Positions 47,408-55,711 of a stretch of DNA of 64,000 nt are shown here, one piece after another. Below the pieces are notes generated by a model. The model was not told the DNA's origin and made no database searches. It saw only the letters and a program-made list of their open reading frames with translations. A program made the translations under genes and the position numbers. Source of the DNA: Mycobacterium conspicuum (GTDB lineage Bacteria; Actinomycetota; Actinomycetes; Mycobacteriales; Mycobacteriaceae); contig NZ_AP022613.1 in NCBI RefSeq assembly GCF_010730195.1, forward strand, positions 4,650,001 through 4,714,000. The letters are read 5' to 3'. Numbering within the stretch: the first letter of the stretch is position 1; each line of letters opens with the position of its first letter.

Positions 47408-48112
47408 TCAGTCGGCTTTAGGTACCACCAGGGGACTCTGCGCCCGGCGCAGCGATTCACGAGCAAGGAATTGGCGGAAATACGGGAGCGAGGCCTCCGC
47501 GGCGATGCCGCCGAGCAGAAGCTCCCACATGCGACCGGTTCGCAGGATGAGTTCCTGCTGGCCCTTCTCTCCCGAGTCCCCCATCAGGCCCTTGGCGGCG
47601 ATCGCGGTGGACAACAATCGTGTTCCGAACATGGCGCCGATCACGGCCTCGCTCACCACCGCGGGATCGATGTCCTCGCGCAGGTCGCCCTCGGCCGCCG
47701 CGCGCCGGGCTTCGGCGGTCATCAGTTCCACCAGGCTCGCGCAGAAATCCGCGGCGGCTTTGTTGAATCCGCTCAGCGCGGCGGTCAATTGCTCAGCCGC
47801 GCGGACCGTTTTCTCCGAGTTGAGCACGGTGGCGACGGCGAAGGTGCCGTGGATCATGTTCTCCAGGGCCGGCGAAGACGACCCGCACACGTTGCGAAAC
47901 GCCGCGACGAGTGTCTCCGAGCCTTCTTCGATGATGGCCGACGCCAGCGAATCCTTCGAATCGAAGTGGTGGTACAGGGCGCCCTTGGTCATCCCCGTCC
48001 GCTCGATGATGGTGCCCCACCCGGCGGCCGCGTAACCAACCTCGCCGAACACGTCGATGGCGGCATCAATGATCTTTCGCCGCGTTACTTCAGACCGAAC
48101 CTGGCGCGCCAT
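47408..48112 (-). CDS. TetR-family regulator, gamma-butyrolactone-receptor-like
   Basis: 234 residues. N-terminal helix-turn-helix (RRKIIDAAIDVFGEVGYAAA, GTIIERTGMTKGALYHHFDS). The large all-helical C-terminal domain resembles the ScbR/CprB group of receptor-type repressors. Its downstream partner in the same direction is a second, related TetR gene 106 bp away. No synthase for a butyrolactone is present in the window, so the ligand is unknown. Confidence 0.87.
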   Translation of the reverse strand: MARQVRSEVTRRKIIDAAIDVFGEVGYAAAGWGTIIERTGMTKGALYHHFDSKDSLASAIIEEGSETLVAAFRNVCGSSSPALENMIHGTFAVATVLNSEKTVRAAEQLTAALSGFNKAAADFCASLVELMTAEARRAAAEGDLREDIDPAVVSEAVIGAMFGTRLLSTAIAAKGLMGDSGEKGQQELILRTGRMWELLLGGIAAEASLPYFRQFLARESLRRAQSPLVVPKAD

Positions 48113-48218
48113 CGTTCGCTTACCTCCGACGATCTCGGCGTCTCATACCTTTCGGCCAGAGCGCTAAGCGTAACAGCCGGTACAGTCCCCGCGACGAATA
48201 ACGGGCCGCGGATTTCAG

Positions 48219-48896
48219 TCAAACGGAATCAGTGCCGGCCACGCCCGCGCGAACGGCAAGCGAGGCACGCCTCCTGACGAACTGACGGAAGTATTCCAGT
48301 CGGTCCGGCTGCAAAATGGCGCGCAGCAACAGCGCCCAGCTCTTCTCGAGGTCGAGCAGGAATCGCTCCGGGTCGTCGAGGTTGCTGGTCTGTCGCAGCC
48401 CCATCTGCATCGAGACGATCAGCCGCCCCACATCCTGCGGATCGCACTCCGGATCTATGTCACCCTCGGCGATGGCACTCTCGGCCACCCCGGCCAGGGC
48501 TTGAATCCATTCGCCCAGCAACCGCTCCTGCAGCCCCTCCGACCAGCCAACCGATTCGAGCAGGTTCAAGCCGGCCCTGACCCCGTCCCGTTTGGTGTCC
48601 TCGACGGCGATCAAGTAGGTGAAGTCGATCAGCGTCTCCAGGCCGGAGAGCTTGCGGGCCAGCAACTCTTCCACCGCGACAATCCCCGAGGCCGATTGCC
48701 GTTCGATGATCGCCACCGCCAGCGCATGCTTCGACCGGAAGTGGAAATACATTGCGCCCTTTGTCAGTTCGGCCTCGGCGAGGATGTCATCGAGGCCGAC
48801 GTCGTGGTAAGCCCGTCGAGCGAACTGGTGTGAGGCGGCCCGCAGAATGTGTCGCCGCGTGGTGTCGGCCCGTCCGTCGGGCGTGTGAACTGTCAT
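48219..48896 (-). CDS. TetR-family regulator, gamma-butyrolactone-receptor-like (second copy)
   Basis: 225 residues from ATG 48896. Helix-turn-helix TRRHILRAASHQFARRAYHD, DDILAEAELTKGAMYFHFRS; the C-terminal domain includes AGLNLLESVGWSEGLQERLL. It shares the layout KGAMYFHFRSK/KGALYHHFDSK with the neighbouring TetR and both end with an YFRQF motif, so the two look like an old tandem pair. An AT-rich block lies upstream. Target unknown. Confidence 0.86.
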   Translation of the reverse strand: MTVHTPDGRADTTRRHILRAASHQFARRAYHDVGLDDILAEAELTKGAMYFHFRSKHALAVAIIERQSASGIVAVEELLARKLSGLETLIDFTYLIAVEDTKRDGVRAGLNLLESVGWSEGLQERLLGEWIQALAGVAESAIAEGDIDPECDPQDVGRLIVSMQMGLRQTSNLDDPERFLLDLEKSWALLLRAILQPDRLEYFRQFVRRRASLAVRAGVAGTDSV

Positions 48897-49698
48897 CGGA
48901 GCAGCGGACTCAGTTTCTGGGTCGGACTTGCGATCGTGTCTGGGCCTGCACCGCGGTCCGGATCCATCGCCTCCACGGTCACCAGGCCTTCCTCGAACAG
49001 GCGGCACGCTTCGGCGAGAGCGAGCATCCCACCGGTGTGCCGTACGTCACAGTAAGTGTTTGCGGCCGCATCTGAGGTTAGCAGCCCGTCGCGGGCCCGC
49101 GCGGTTTCGACGCGAACCGCCGCAATATTACATTGGGCAACACTAAAGGTCGGTTTTATTCGCTTAATTCGTTTAGAAAGTATTAATAACTGCTTGCTGA
49201 TGGGTTTTTGGTTTGTCATTGGTGGGCTGGCCGCCGAACAACTCGCCAGCCGGCGGGTTCATACCAATCGGTGGTTTCGGGGTTGACCACGGGCCACTGG
49301 TTGGGCCCGCGGTCGGTTTCCGTGCCGTCGGCGGTCGCTCCGTATGTATCGTGCACGGCCGGCCCGGCACGCCGGCCAGATGAGGCGAGCGCGCAGGCCA
49401 GCGCCGCCCCGCCGGCCCATGCCGCCCCAGACCGGCGCCGTGGGCGCCCCGTCGCGGACGTCGCCGCCCAACCCGCCGGGTGGGCTGTTGGGAATCGCCC
49501 CGGGACGGTCCGCGCTCCCGGCCCCGCCACCGGGCCGAGCCCGACCGTGGTAGCACAAGCGCCGTCCGCAGGTCACGGGCCGACGATGCGCCCAATCAGT
49601 TTCGTACTACAGGTATGGCTACTTAGCGAATTGGTAGGCGCCTCATCGTGCAGCCGGCGACACCGAGCCGGCCCACGCAGGTACGAATGGGGCGCTGA
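48897..49698. other. 802-bp gene-poor region with an AT-rich island
   Basis: No convincing gene. Short open frames on both strands lack domain-like sequence and run through low-complexity GC-rich stretches (49320-49560). The sequence around 49130-49215 is strikingly AT-rich for this genome and includes TTAAT and ATTAA 13 bp apart (near 49165-49188), upstream of the minus-strand TetR gene. It may hold promoter elements or be the relic of a lost gene. Confidence 0.45.
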
Positions 49699-51381
49699 TT
49701 ACTGCCCGCTGGCAGGCATCTGCTGGCCGCGCGGTATGTCAAGTGTCGCAATCGGATAACCACCCGAGCCGTCGCGGCCGTCGCGCGCCAGCTGCATGGG
49801 CGGATAGTTGACCACGTGCGCCGCACCGGGCTTGTGTTGTTGCCAGTCCACGGCGGCCCGCAGCGTGTAGTGCCCGGCGGCCAGACCCGTCAGGTCGATG
49901 TGAACCGTCTCCGACGTCGACTCCGGGACGGGTTCTTCGCGTGCGCTGGAACCGGATTCGTCATGGACCAGCGTCTTGAGGTTGACCGTCGCGGGCAGCG
50001 TCCGCACCACCGTGCCGGCGAAATCCACCAACCGGTAGCCGGACACCCAATTCTCGGTGGCGGCCGCCGCGCCGTAGTTGGTCCACACGACGACGATGCT
50101 CGCCACCTTGTCTTGGATGGATTGCGATCCCGGCCGGCCTTCGACCGAATACCGATAGCCGGCCGACGCGTTCGCCTGGGCCCACAGCAGATACAACTTC
50201 GGGTCCATCGCCGAGGTCGAATCGCGGTCCGGGAAGTTGATACTCGAGGTCATCGATACCTGATACCGGATGACGTCGTGCAGGCCCTTCTCGTAATACG
50301 TCCGCGGGTCGGTGCCGCTCGGCAGCCCGCACCACTCCGTGATCACCAGCGCCGAGGCCAGTCGCTGCTTGATCGCGGAGACGACCGGATCGTTGGTCTG
50401 CACCAGCTGAGACCCGCTGGACTCGGCCCACGCCGGCAGCGGCGCCTGCACACCGAGGCAGTCGGCGCGGATGCCCACCGGCGCCACCAGCTTCTTGGTC
50501 ACGTCGTCGGCGAGCAGTTCGCGCGTGATCTCCGAGTTGTCCGGGTTGACCACCAGGCGGGTATGGGGAAACGCGTTGACGTGCGCCGCGACCAGCTGCT
50601 GAATGGACGACTTGGTGATGCTCTGATCCCGGAACTGGCTGTAATATCCCAGCGCCCTTACGCTTTCGTCGGGAGCGGCGCCCGGCGCACCCAGCGCGTC
50701 ACGCAGGTAGGCGATGTCATTTCCGCTGGCATCCCCGTAGCCGGAGAACTCGAACACGCTAAGCCGCTCGTCGCCGTCATAGCGGCGACCCAGCGCGGCG
50801 AGCAGGTCGGCGAAGCGGCTCAAGTACGTGGGGTCGTTCCAGTTCGGTACCACCTGCGTCACCCCGGGCGTGGGACCTTTGGGCGGGTAGGTGGTGCTGG
50901 CGCCCGGGGTCGCGCGCACCCAGTCCGGAATCTCGATGTTCGTGTTGTCCTGATACGAGCTGTTGCAGCAGGAGTTGTAGCTCAACACGCGCAGCGTCAG
51001 CCGCATGTTACGCACGGCCAGCTTGTTCAGCGTGTCGTCGATCGCGCTGAAGTCGTACTTGCGATCGTCGGGGGCATCGGGGGGCAGCGTGCGCGGATCG
51101 ACCGGCTGCAGTTGCCGCCAGGTCACCCGCAAGCTGGCGTCGCTCGACGCGGGCCATGCCGGATACCGCTGCTGCGCGCTATTCGCTTGCGGGAAAAGCG
51201 GTTCCAAGAGATCTTCGTACTGGCCGCGCAGCGGGTTGGGTATTTCCTGCACGGAGGGCGGGATGGCCGGACTGACCATCGCGTTCAGCGGGCCCGGGTT
51301 GCTCTTAGCGCTGCATCCGTTCACGACCAGCATCGCGCACGCGACAACAACCAGCGCAACTTTTTTCAGCATCGGAACCAT
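49699..51381 (-). CDS. Rv1006-like lipoprotein, possible glycosidase-fold (DUF4832-type)
   Basis: 560 residues (Rv1006 is 567). Signal peptide with lipobox VVNGC (Cys23), then NPLRGQYEDLLEP and a large alpha/beta region: LRVLSYNSCCNSSYQ, DDVTKKLVAPVGIRADCLGV, VITEWCGLPSG. The NP.RG start and length suggest the DUF4874/DUF4832 glycosidase-like family on extracellular polysaccharides; the C-terminal ~130 residues read like a beta-sandwich. Function unproven. It starts 6 bp after the stop of the GGDEF-EAL gene on the same strand, so co-transcription is likely. Confidence 0.82.
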   Translation of the reverse strand: MVPMLKKVALVVVACAMLVVNGCSAKSNPGPLNAMVSPAIPPSVQEIPNPLRGQYEDLLEPLFPQANSAQQRYPAWPASSDASLRVTWRQLQPVDPRTLPPDAPDDRKYDFSAIDDTLNKLAVRNMRLTLRVLSYNSCCNSSYQDNTNIEIPDWVRATPGASTTYPPKGPTPGVTQVVPNWNDPTYLSRFADLLAALGRRYDGDERLSVFEFSGYGDASGNDIAYLRDALGAPGAAPDESVRALGYYSQFRDQSITKSSIQQLVAAHVNAFPHTRLVVNPDNSEITRELLADDVTKKLVAPVGIRADCLGVQAPLPAWAESSGSQLVQTNDPVVSAIKQRLASALVITEWCGLPSGTDPRTYYEKGLHDVIRYQVSMTSSINFPDRDSTSAMDPKLYLLWAQANASAGYRYSVEGRPGSQSIQDKVASIVVVWTNYGAAAATENWVSGYRLVDFAGTVVRTLPATVNLKTLVHDESGSSAREEPVPESTSETVHIDLTGLAAGHYTLRAAVDWQQHKPGAAHVVNYPPMQLARDGRDGSGGYPIATLDIPRGQQMPASGQ

Positions 51382-51387
51382 CGGATG

Positions 51388-53304
51388 TCAGATGGCGCCC
51401 AGTGACAACGCCTCGCGGTCGGCGAGAAACGGCATCGGCATCCAGCGCGCCGCCAGTAACGCCTCCATGGCGTTGCCCGGCACGGGACGCGACAGCAGGA
51501 AACCCTGCGCACGGTGACACCCGTGTTGCATCAAAGTCAGTGCGGCAGCAGGGGTTTCGACGCCCTCGGCGACCAGCTGCAGGCCGAACGCCTCGGCGAG
51601 CCCGATGATGGCGCGAACGATGGCCAGGTCACCGGCGTTGGTGCCCAGGTCGCGCACGAATCCGGTGTCGATCTTGAGCATGTCGACGGGAAGGGACTTC
51701 AGATGCGACAGGACCGCATAGCCGGTGCCGAAATCGTCGATCGCGATCTGGACCCCGACCTCCTCCTTGAGCTCACAGAGGGTCTTGTGGGTGGCTTCGA
51801 TGTCGTGCACCACCGCACGCTCGGTGATCTCCAGGCATAGCGATCCGCCGTCGATGCCGAACTCGTCGATGGTGTCGGCGACGCTGCGGACGAAGCCGCG
51901 GGTGATCAGTTGAATGGGCGACACATTGATGCGCAGCACGGCGCTCTGTCCCACCCCGTTGGCGCGCCATCGACTGAATTCGGCGCAGGCGCTGCGCATC
52001 ACCCATCGGCCCAATTCCCCTGCGAGGTTTGTGGATTCGGCCACCCCGATGAAGGAATCCGGGAGCAGCAGCCCCCAGATCGGGTGCCGCCAGCGCACCA
52101 GCGCTTCGGCCGCCACGATGGCACCGGTCCACAGGTCCACCTCTGGCAGGTAGTGCAGCAGCAACGCCTCGCTGTCGATGTCGCCCTGCAGATGTAGCTC
52201 AATGTCGTTGCGGAATGCGCTTTTCAGGGACATGTCGTCGGTGGACAGCGCGACCTGATTGCCGCCCCCGCGCTTGGCGGTCAACACGGCCTCGTCCGCA
52301 CGACGAAGCAGATCGGTGCTGTTGTCCCGCCCCGGCATTCCCACGGCGACGCCGATGCTGACGGTGCGGGTGATCATGTGGCCGCCGATCGCCAGCCGCT
52401 CGCGCAGCATCGTCCCGAGGCGTCGAGCGAACGACTCCGCCGCCGCCGTCGTCATCGGCTGGTCCGGAATGATGACGAACTCATCACCGCCGAGCCGTGC
52501 GATCATGCTCTGGCTTCCCGCACACACCCGAATGCGTTGCGCGAACACCCTGATGAACCAGTCGCCCGCGGTGTGGCCGAGGTAGTCGTTGATCGGCTTG
52601 AGGCGATCCAGGTCGAGGTAGAGGACGGCAACGGGTCCGCTGCTGCCGACGGCGAGCCGCTCGGACAGGTGGGCGACCAAGGCCCGACGGTTGTACAGTC
52701 CGGTCAAATCGTCGTGCTCGGCGAGATAGCGCAGCTTCTCCTCGGCCGCGATTCGCGCCTGAAGCTGCGCGAACAGGGCGGCGACGGCCTCGAGTGTGTT
52801 GATCTCGTCTTGCTTCCATTTGCGGGCGCCAAACTTGACGAAGCCAAGCACCCCGGTGGTGATCTCGCCCGACACCAGCGGCGCGGCGACCACCGAGGGC
52901 GAGGTGGGCGTGTTGGGGCGACCAAGCCAGCGCGCGAGGGCATGGCGATTGTGATCCGGCCGTATCACCACCGGCTTCCTGCCGTGTTCGCACTGCGCGA
53001 GCACCGGGTCGGCGCTGGTGAAGTGGACGACGGCCAGCGGGTCGGGGTCGGGTACGTCGGTTCGCGGGGGCCACTCGGCAACCAACACCGAGGCCCGCAC
53101 GTCGTGGTCGTGGTGGCGCAGGAAACTGGCGTCCACATCGAACTGTTCGACGAGCTGTGCAAGGACCTCTTCACTCACCCGCGTCGCGGTGGATGCCGTG
53201 GCGACCATCAGGCGCGTGGCGACTGACGTGACCACCAGGTCCAGGCTGCGTGGCAAGGTGTCCTCCGGTGGGGCGAACATGTCCCATCTGGGCGCCTGGC
53301 CCAT
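51388..53304 (-). CDS. GAF-GGDEF-EAL c-di-GMP turnover enzyme
   Basis: 638 residues. GAF-like sensor (~30-195), then diguanylate cyclase domain with intact GGDEF (RLGGDEFVIIPDQ), and an EAL phosphodiesterase domain with EAL (VAAEALVRWRHP), EITERAV, DDFGTGYAVLSHL and VAEGVET. All catalytic residues for both synthesis and hydrolysis are present; the RxxD inhibition site before GGDEF appears absent. Same architecture as Rv1354c of M. tuberculosis. Followed on the same strand by the Rv1006-like lipoprotein gene. No transmembrane segment is seen, so it is cytoplasmic. Confidence 0.93.
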   Translation of the reverse strand: MGQAPRWDMFAPPEDTLPRSLDLVVTSVATRLMVATASTATRVSEEVLAQLVEQFDVDASFLRHHDHDVRASVLVAEWPPRTDVPDPDPLAVVHFTSADPVLAQCEHGRKPVVIRPDHNRHALARWLGRPNTPTSPSVVAAPLVSGEITTGVLGFVKFGARKWKQDEINTLEAVAALFAQLQARIAAEEKLRYLAEHDDLTGLYNRRALVAHLSERLAVGSSGPVAVLYLDLDRLKPINDYLGHTAGDWFIRVFAQRIRVCAGSQSMIARLGGDEFVIIPDQPMTTAAAESFARRLGTMLRERLAIGGHMITRTVSIGVAVGMPGRDNSTDLLRRADEAVLTAKRGGGNQVALSTDDMSLKSAFRNDIELHLQGDIDSEALLLHYLPEVDLWTGAIVAAEALVRWRHPIWGLLLPDSFIGVAESTNLAGELGRWVMRSACAEFSRWRANGVGQSAVLRINVSPIQLITRGFVRSVADTIDEFGIDGGSLCLEITERAVVHDIEATHKTLCELKEEVGVQIAIDDFGTGYAVLSHLKSLPVDMLKIDTGFVRDLGTNAGDLAIVRAIIGLAEAFGLQLVAEGVETPAAALTLMQHGCHRAQGFLLSRPVPGNAMEALLAARWMPMPFLADREALSLGAI

Positions 53305-53533
53305 TCAGGGGGCGGTCGTCTTTAACGCTGCGTCTCCCCAATGCCCTGCGTTGCACATTTCCTGGTGCGTCTTGCCGGCCCGGGGCAGGTCACGGACTTT
53401 CGGTCAAAGCTAAGTGGGGCACAGCGTAACACGCACAACCCCAGCTCAGCGTGTATGGATCGTCCTCGGCGGGCCCTCGAAAAACCGGTTCATGAGACCA
53501 TCAGCCCGAGGAACAGTGAGACAGCTCACACGC

Positions 53534-53560
53534 TGTCACACCCAGCGGTGCTGCGGTGTC
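53534..53560 (+). promoter_or_regulatory. ECF41-type sigma promoter upstream of the oxidoreductase
   Basis: TGTCACA at 53534-53540, then 16 bp, then TGTC at 53557-53560. The group ECF41 consensus is TGTCACA-N16-CGTC, so only the first base of the −10 differs. It lies 33 bp before the oxidoreductase ATG, which is followed by an ECF41-type sigma gene. Positive autoregulation is the expected reading. Confidence 0.65.
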
Positions 53561-53593
53561 TTGAGGGCACACGCCCAGAAAGAGGAGACACCC

Positions 53594-54778
53594 ATGACAG
53601 AGCAAAAGACTCGCGTCGTCGTCGTCGGCGGCGGATACGCCGGAACGCTGGCCGCCAACCACTTGCGCAGCCGTCCCGACCTGAACATCACCCTGGTGAA
53701 CCCGCGGCCGGTGTTCGTCGAGCGCATCCGGCTGCACCAGCTGGTTGCCGACACCCACGCCGTCGGCACCGTCACCGTGGATTACGGCACGCTGCTCGGT
53801 GACGGCATCCGGCTGGTCGTCGACGGCGCCGAGGCCATCGACACCGCGGACCGTCGGGTGCTGCTGACGTCGGGCGCCGCGCTCGACTATGACTACCTCA
53901 TCTACGCCGTCGGTAGCAGCGGCGGGCTGCCCGCGGTGCGCGGCGCGGCCGAATTCGCTTACTCCGTAGCCGATCTGGAAAGCGCGCAGCGGCTGCGTCA
54001 CACGCTGGCCGACCTGCCTTCGGACGCTCCCGTCGCGGTGGTGGGCGGCGGACTGACCGGCATCGAAACGGCTTCCGAGCTGGCGCAGACCGGACGTCCG
54101 GTGACGCTGGTGTGCGGCGGTGTCCTGGGCCCGTCGTTGAGCGCCCGCGGCCGGCGTTCCGTCGGCAAGACGCTGCGCAGGCTCGGGGTGGCCGTGCTGG
54201 AATCCGTCGCGGTCAGCGAGGTGCGCTGGGACGAGGTGGTGCTCAGCGACGGCGCCGTGCTGCCCAGCGCGGCCACGGTGTGGACGGCGGGTTTCGGGGT
54301 GCCGGATCTGGCCAGCCGCAGCGGGCTGCGCACCGATGCACTGGGCCGGCTGCTCACGGATGAGACCCTGACCAGCGTCGACGACGAACGCATCGTCGCC
54401 GCCGGTGACGCCGCGGCGCCGTCGGGCCACCCGTTGCGGATGAGCTGCCAGGCCGCCGGCCCGTTGGGGGCCCAGGCCGCCAACACCGTGCTCAGCCGCC
54501 TCGACGGGAAGACGCCGGCGACGATCAGCCAGGCGTTCGTGGGGCAATGCATCAGCCTGGGCCGCGAGCTCGGAACCATCCAGCTGGCGCGCACCGATGA
54601 CACCCCGGTGAACATCGTGGTGGGCGGCGGCAGCGCCGCGCGGATCAAGGAAGCGATCTGCAAGGGCACGCTGTGGGCCATCCGGCGCGAGGCCGCCAAG
54701 CCCGGTTCGTACTACTGGCTCAAGGGCGGCAAGCGCTCCGCGCAGTTGGTGGCCACGCAAAAGGTGGCGCTTGGATGA
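53594..54778 (+). CDS. FAD-dependent pyridine nucleotide oxidoreductase (NDH-2-like)
   Basis: 394 residues from ATG 53594 with AGGAG upstream. FAD motif RVVVVGGGYAGTLAAN; NAD(P) motif VAVVGGGLTGIETASELAQ; FAD-associated IVAAGDAAAPSG. Similar to NADH dehydrogenase type II and ferredoxin reductase-like proteins. It is coupled by ATGA overlap to an ECF41-like sigma gene. ECF41 systems typically pair with a carboxymuconolactone decarboxylase, oxidoreductase or epimerase (COE) gene, and this matches the oxidoreductase type. Confidence 0.9.
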   Translation: MTEQKTRVVVVGGGYAGTLAANHLRSRPDLNITLVNPRPVFVERIRLHQLVADTHAVGTVTVDYGTLLGDGIRLVVDGAEAIDTADRRVLLTSGAALDYDYLIYAVGSSGGLPAVRGAAEFAYSVADLESAQRLRHTLADLPSDAPVAVVGGGLTGIETASELAQTGRPVTLVCGGVLGPSLSARGRRSVGKTLRRLGVAVLESVAVSEVRWDEVVLSDGAVLPSAATVWTAGFGVPDLASRSGLRTDALGRLLTDETLTSVDDERIVAAGDAAAPSGHPLRMSCQAAGPLGAQAANTVLSRLDGKTPATISQAFVGQCISLGRELGTIQLARTDDTPVNIVVGGGSAARIKEAICKGTLWAIRREAAKPGSYYWLKGGKRSAQLVATQKVALG

Positions 54779-55683
54779 TGGCTCCCGCGTCGTCGGCCGG
54801 TGAGCACGCCGAACGGTTCACGCTGTTGCGCCCGTTGCTGTTCACCATCGCCTACGAGATTTTAGGGTCGGCGACCGAGGCCGACGACGTGCTGCAGGAC
54901 AGCTACCTGCGCTGGGCGGACGTCGACCTGGCGGACGTGCGCGACACCAAGTCATACCTGGCCCGGCTGGTCACCCGCCAGGCGCTCAACTCGTTGCGGG
55001 CCGACGCCCGTCGCCGCGAGGACTACGTGGGGCCGTGGCTGCCCGAGCCGCTGCTGCTCGACGACCAGGACCCGTCGGCCGATGTGGTTCTGGCGGAATC
55101 GGTTTCGATGGCGATGCTGGTTCTGCTGGAAACGCTGAGCCCGGACGAACGCGCGGTGTTCGTGCTGCGCGAGGTGTTCGGTTTCGACCACGGCGAGATT
55201 GCCGAGGCGGTGGGCAAACCGGCGGCGACGGTACGCCAGATCGCCCACCGCGCACGCGAACACGTGCGGGCGCGAAGGAAGCGTTTCGACGTGATCGACC
55301 CGCAACGCAACGCCGAGATCACCGCCCAGTTCCTCGCCACCGCGGCCAGCGGTGACGTGGACGCGCTGATGACCATGCTGGCCCCGGACGCCACCTGGAC
55401 GGCCGACAGCGGCGGGGTGGTCAGCGCCGCGCGCCGCCCGGTGGTGGGCGCCGACAAGGTGGCGCGGGCCATCGCCGGGCTGATGCGCAGGGCCGGCGCG
55501 GGCCTGCGGGTGGAGATGGTCACCTGTAACAGCGCCCCGGCGGTGCTGCTCTACCTGGGCGAGAACCTCGAGGGGGTGATCACGCTGGAGATCGTCGACG
55601 ACAAGATCACCAACTTCTACGTGATGCGCAACCCGGAAAAGCTCACCACGCTGGCGGTGACGCGGGAGATCAGCCGCGACTAG
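54775..55683 (+). CDS. ECF sigma factor, SigJ/ECF41-like, with SnoaL-like C-terminal domain
   Basis: 302 residues. Sigma region 2 (ILGSATEADDVLQDSYLRWA), the ECF41 linker motif WLPEPL, region 4 (SPDERAVFVLREVFGFDHGE, KPAATVRQIAHRARE) and a C-terminal ~110-residue SnoaL-like domain (AQFLATAASGDVDALMTMLA to NFYVMRNPEKL). ECF41 proteins carry this extra domain in place of an anti-sigma factor and it regulates activity. M. tuberculosis SigJ is similar. Overlaps the oxidoreductase stop by 4 bp and has a matching promoter ahead of the pair. The signal is unknown. Confidence 0.92.
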   Translation: MMAPASSAGEHAERFTLLRPLLFTIAYEILGSATEADDVLQDSYLRWADVDLADVRDTKSYLARLVTRQALNSLRADARRREDYVGPWLPEPLLLDDQDPSADVVLAESVSMAMLVLLETLSPDERAVFVLREVFGFDHGEIAEAVGKPAATVRQIAHRAREHVRARRKRFDVIDPQRNAEITAQFLATAASGDVDALMTMLAPDATWTADSGGVVSAARRPVVGADKVARAIAGLMRRAGAGLRVEMVTCNSAPAVLLYLGENLEGVITLEIVDDKITNFYVMRNPEKLTTLAVTREISRD

Positions 55684-55711
55684 CGGGCGAAGGTTCTGTC
55701 AAGCTAGGGCG

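Noticed and set aside
48893..49219. 108-codon minus-strand ORF upstream of the second TetR gene
   Set aside because: Overlaps the TetR start only marginally, but has no recognisable domain, no clear ribosome-binding site and runs through the AT-rich block; not supportable as a gene.
49216..49530. Minus-strand ORF with a Gly/Pro/Arg-rich sequence, considered as a PE/PPE or PGRS remnant
   Set aside because: GGxGG-like stretches appear but no PE or PPE domain or conserved motif; several frames are open, as expected for GC-rich noncoding DNA.
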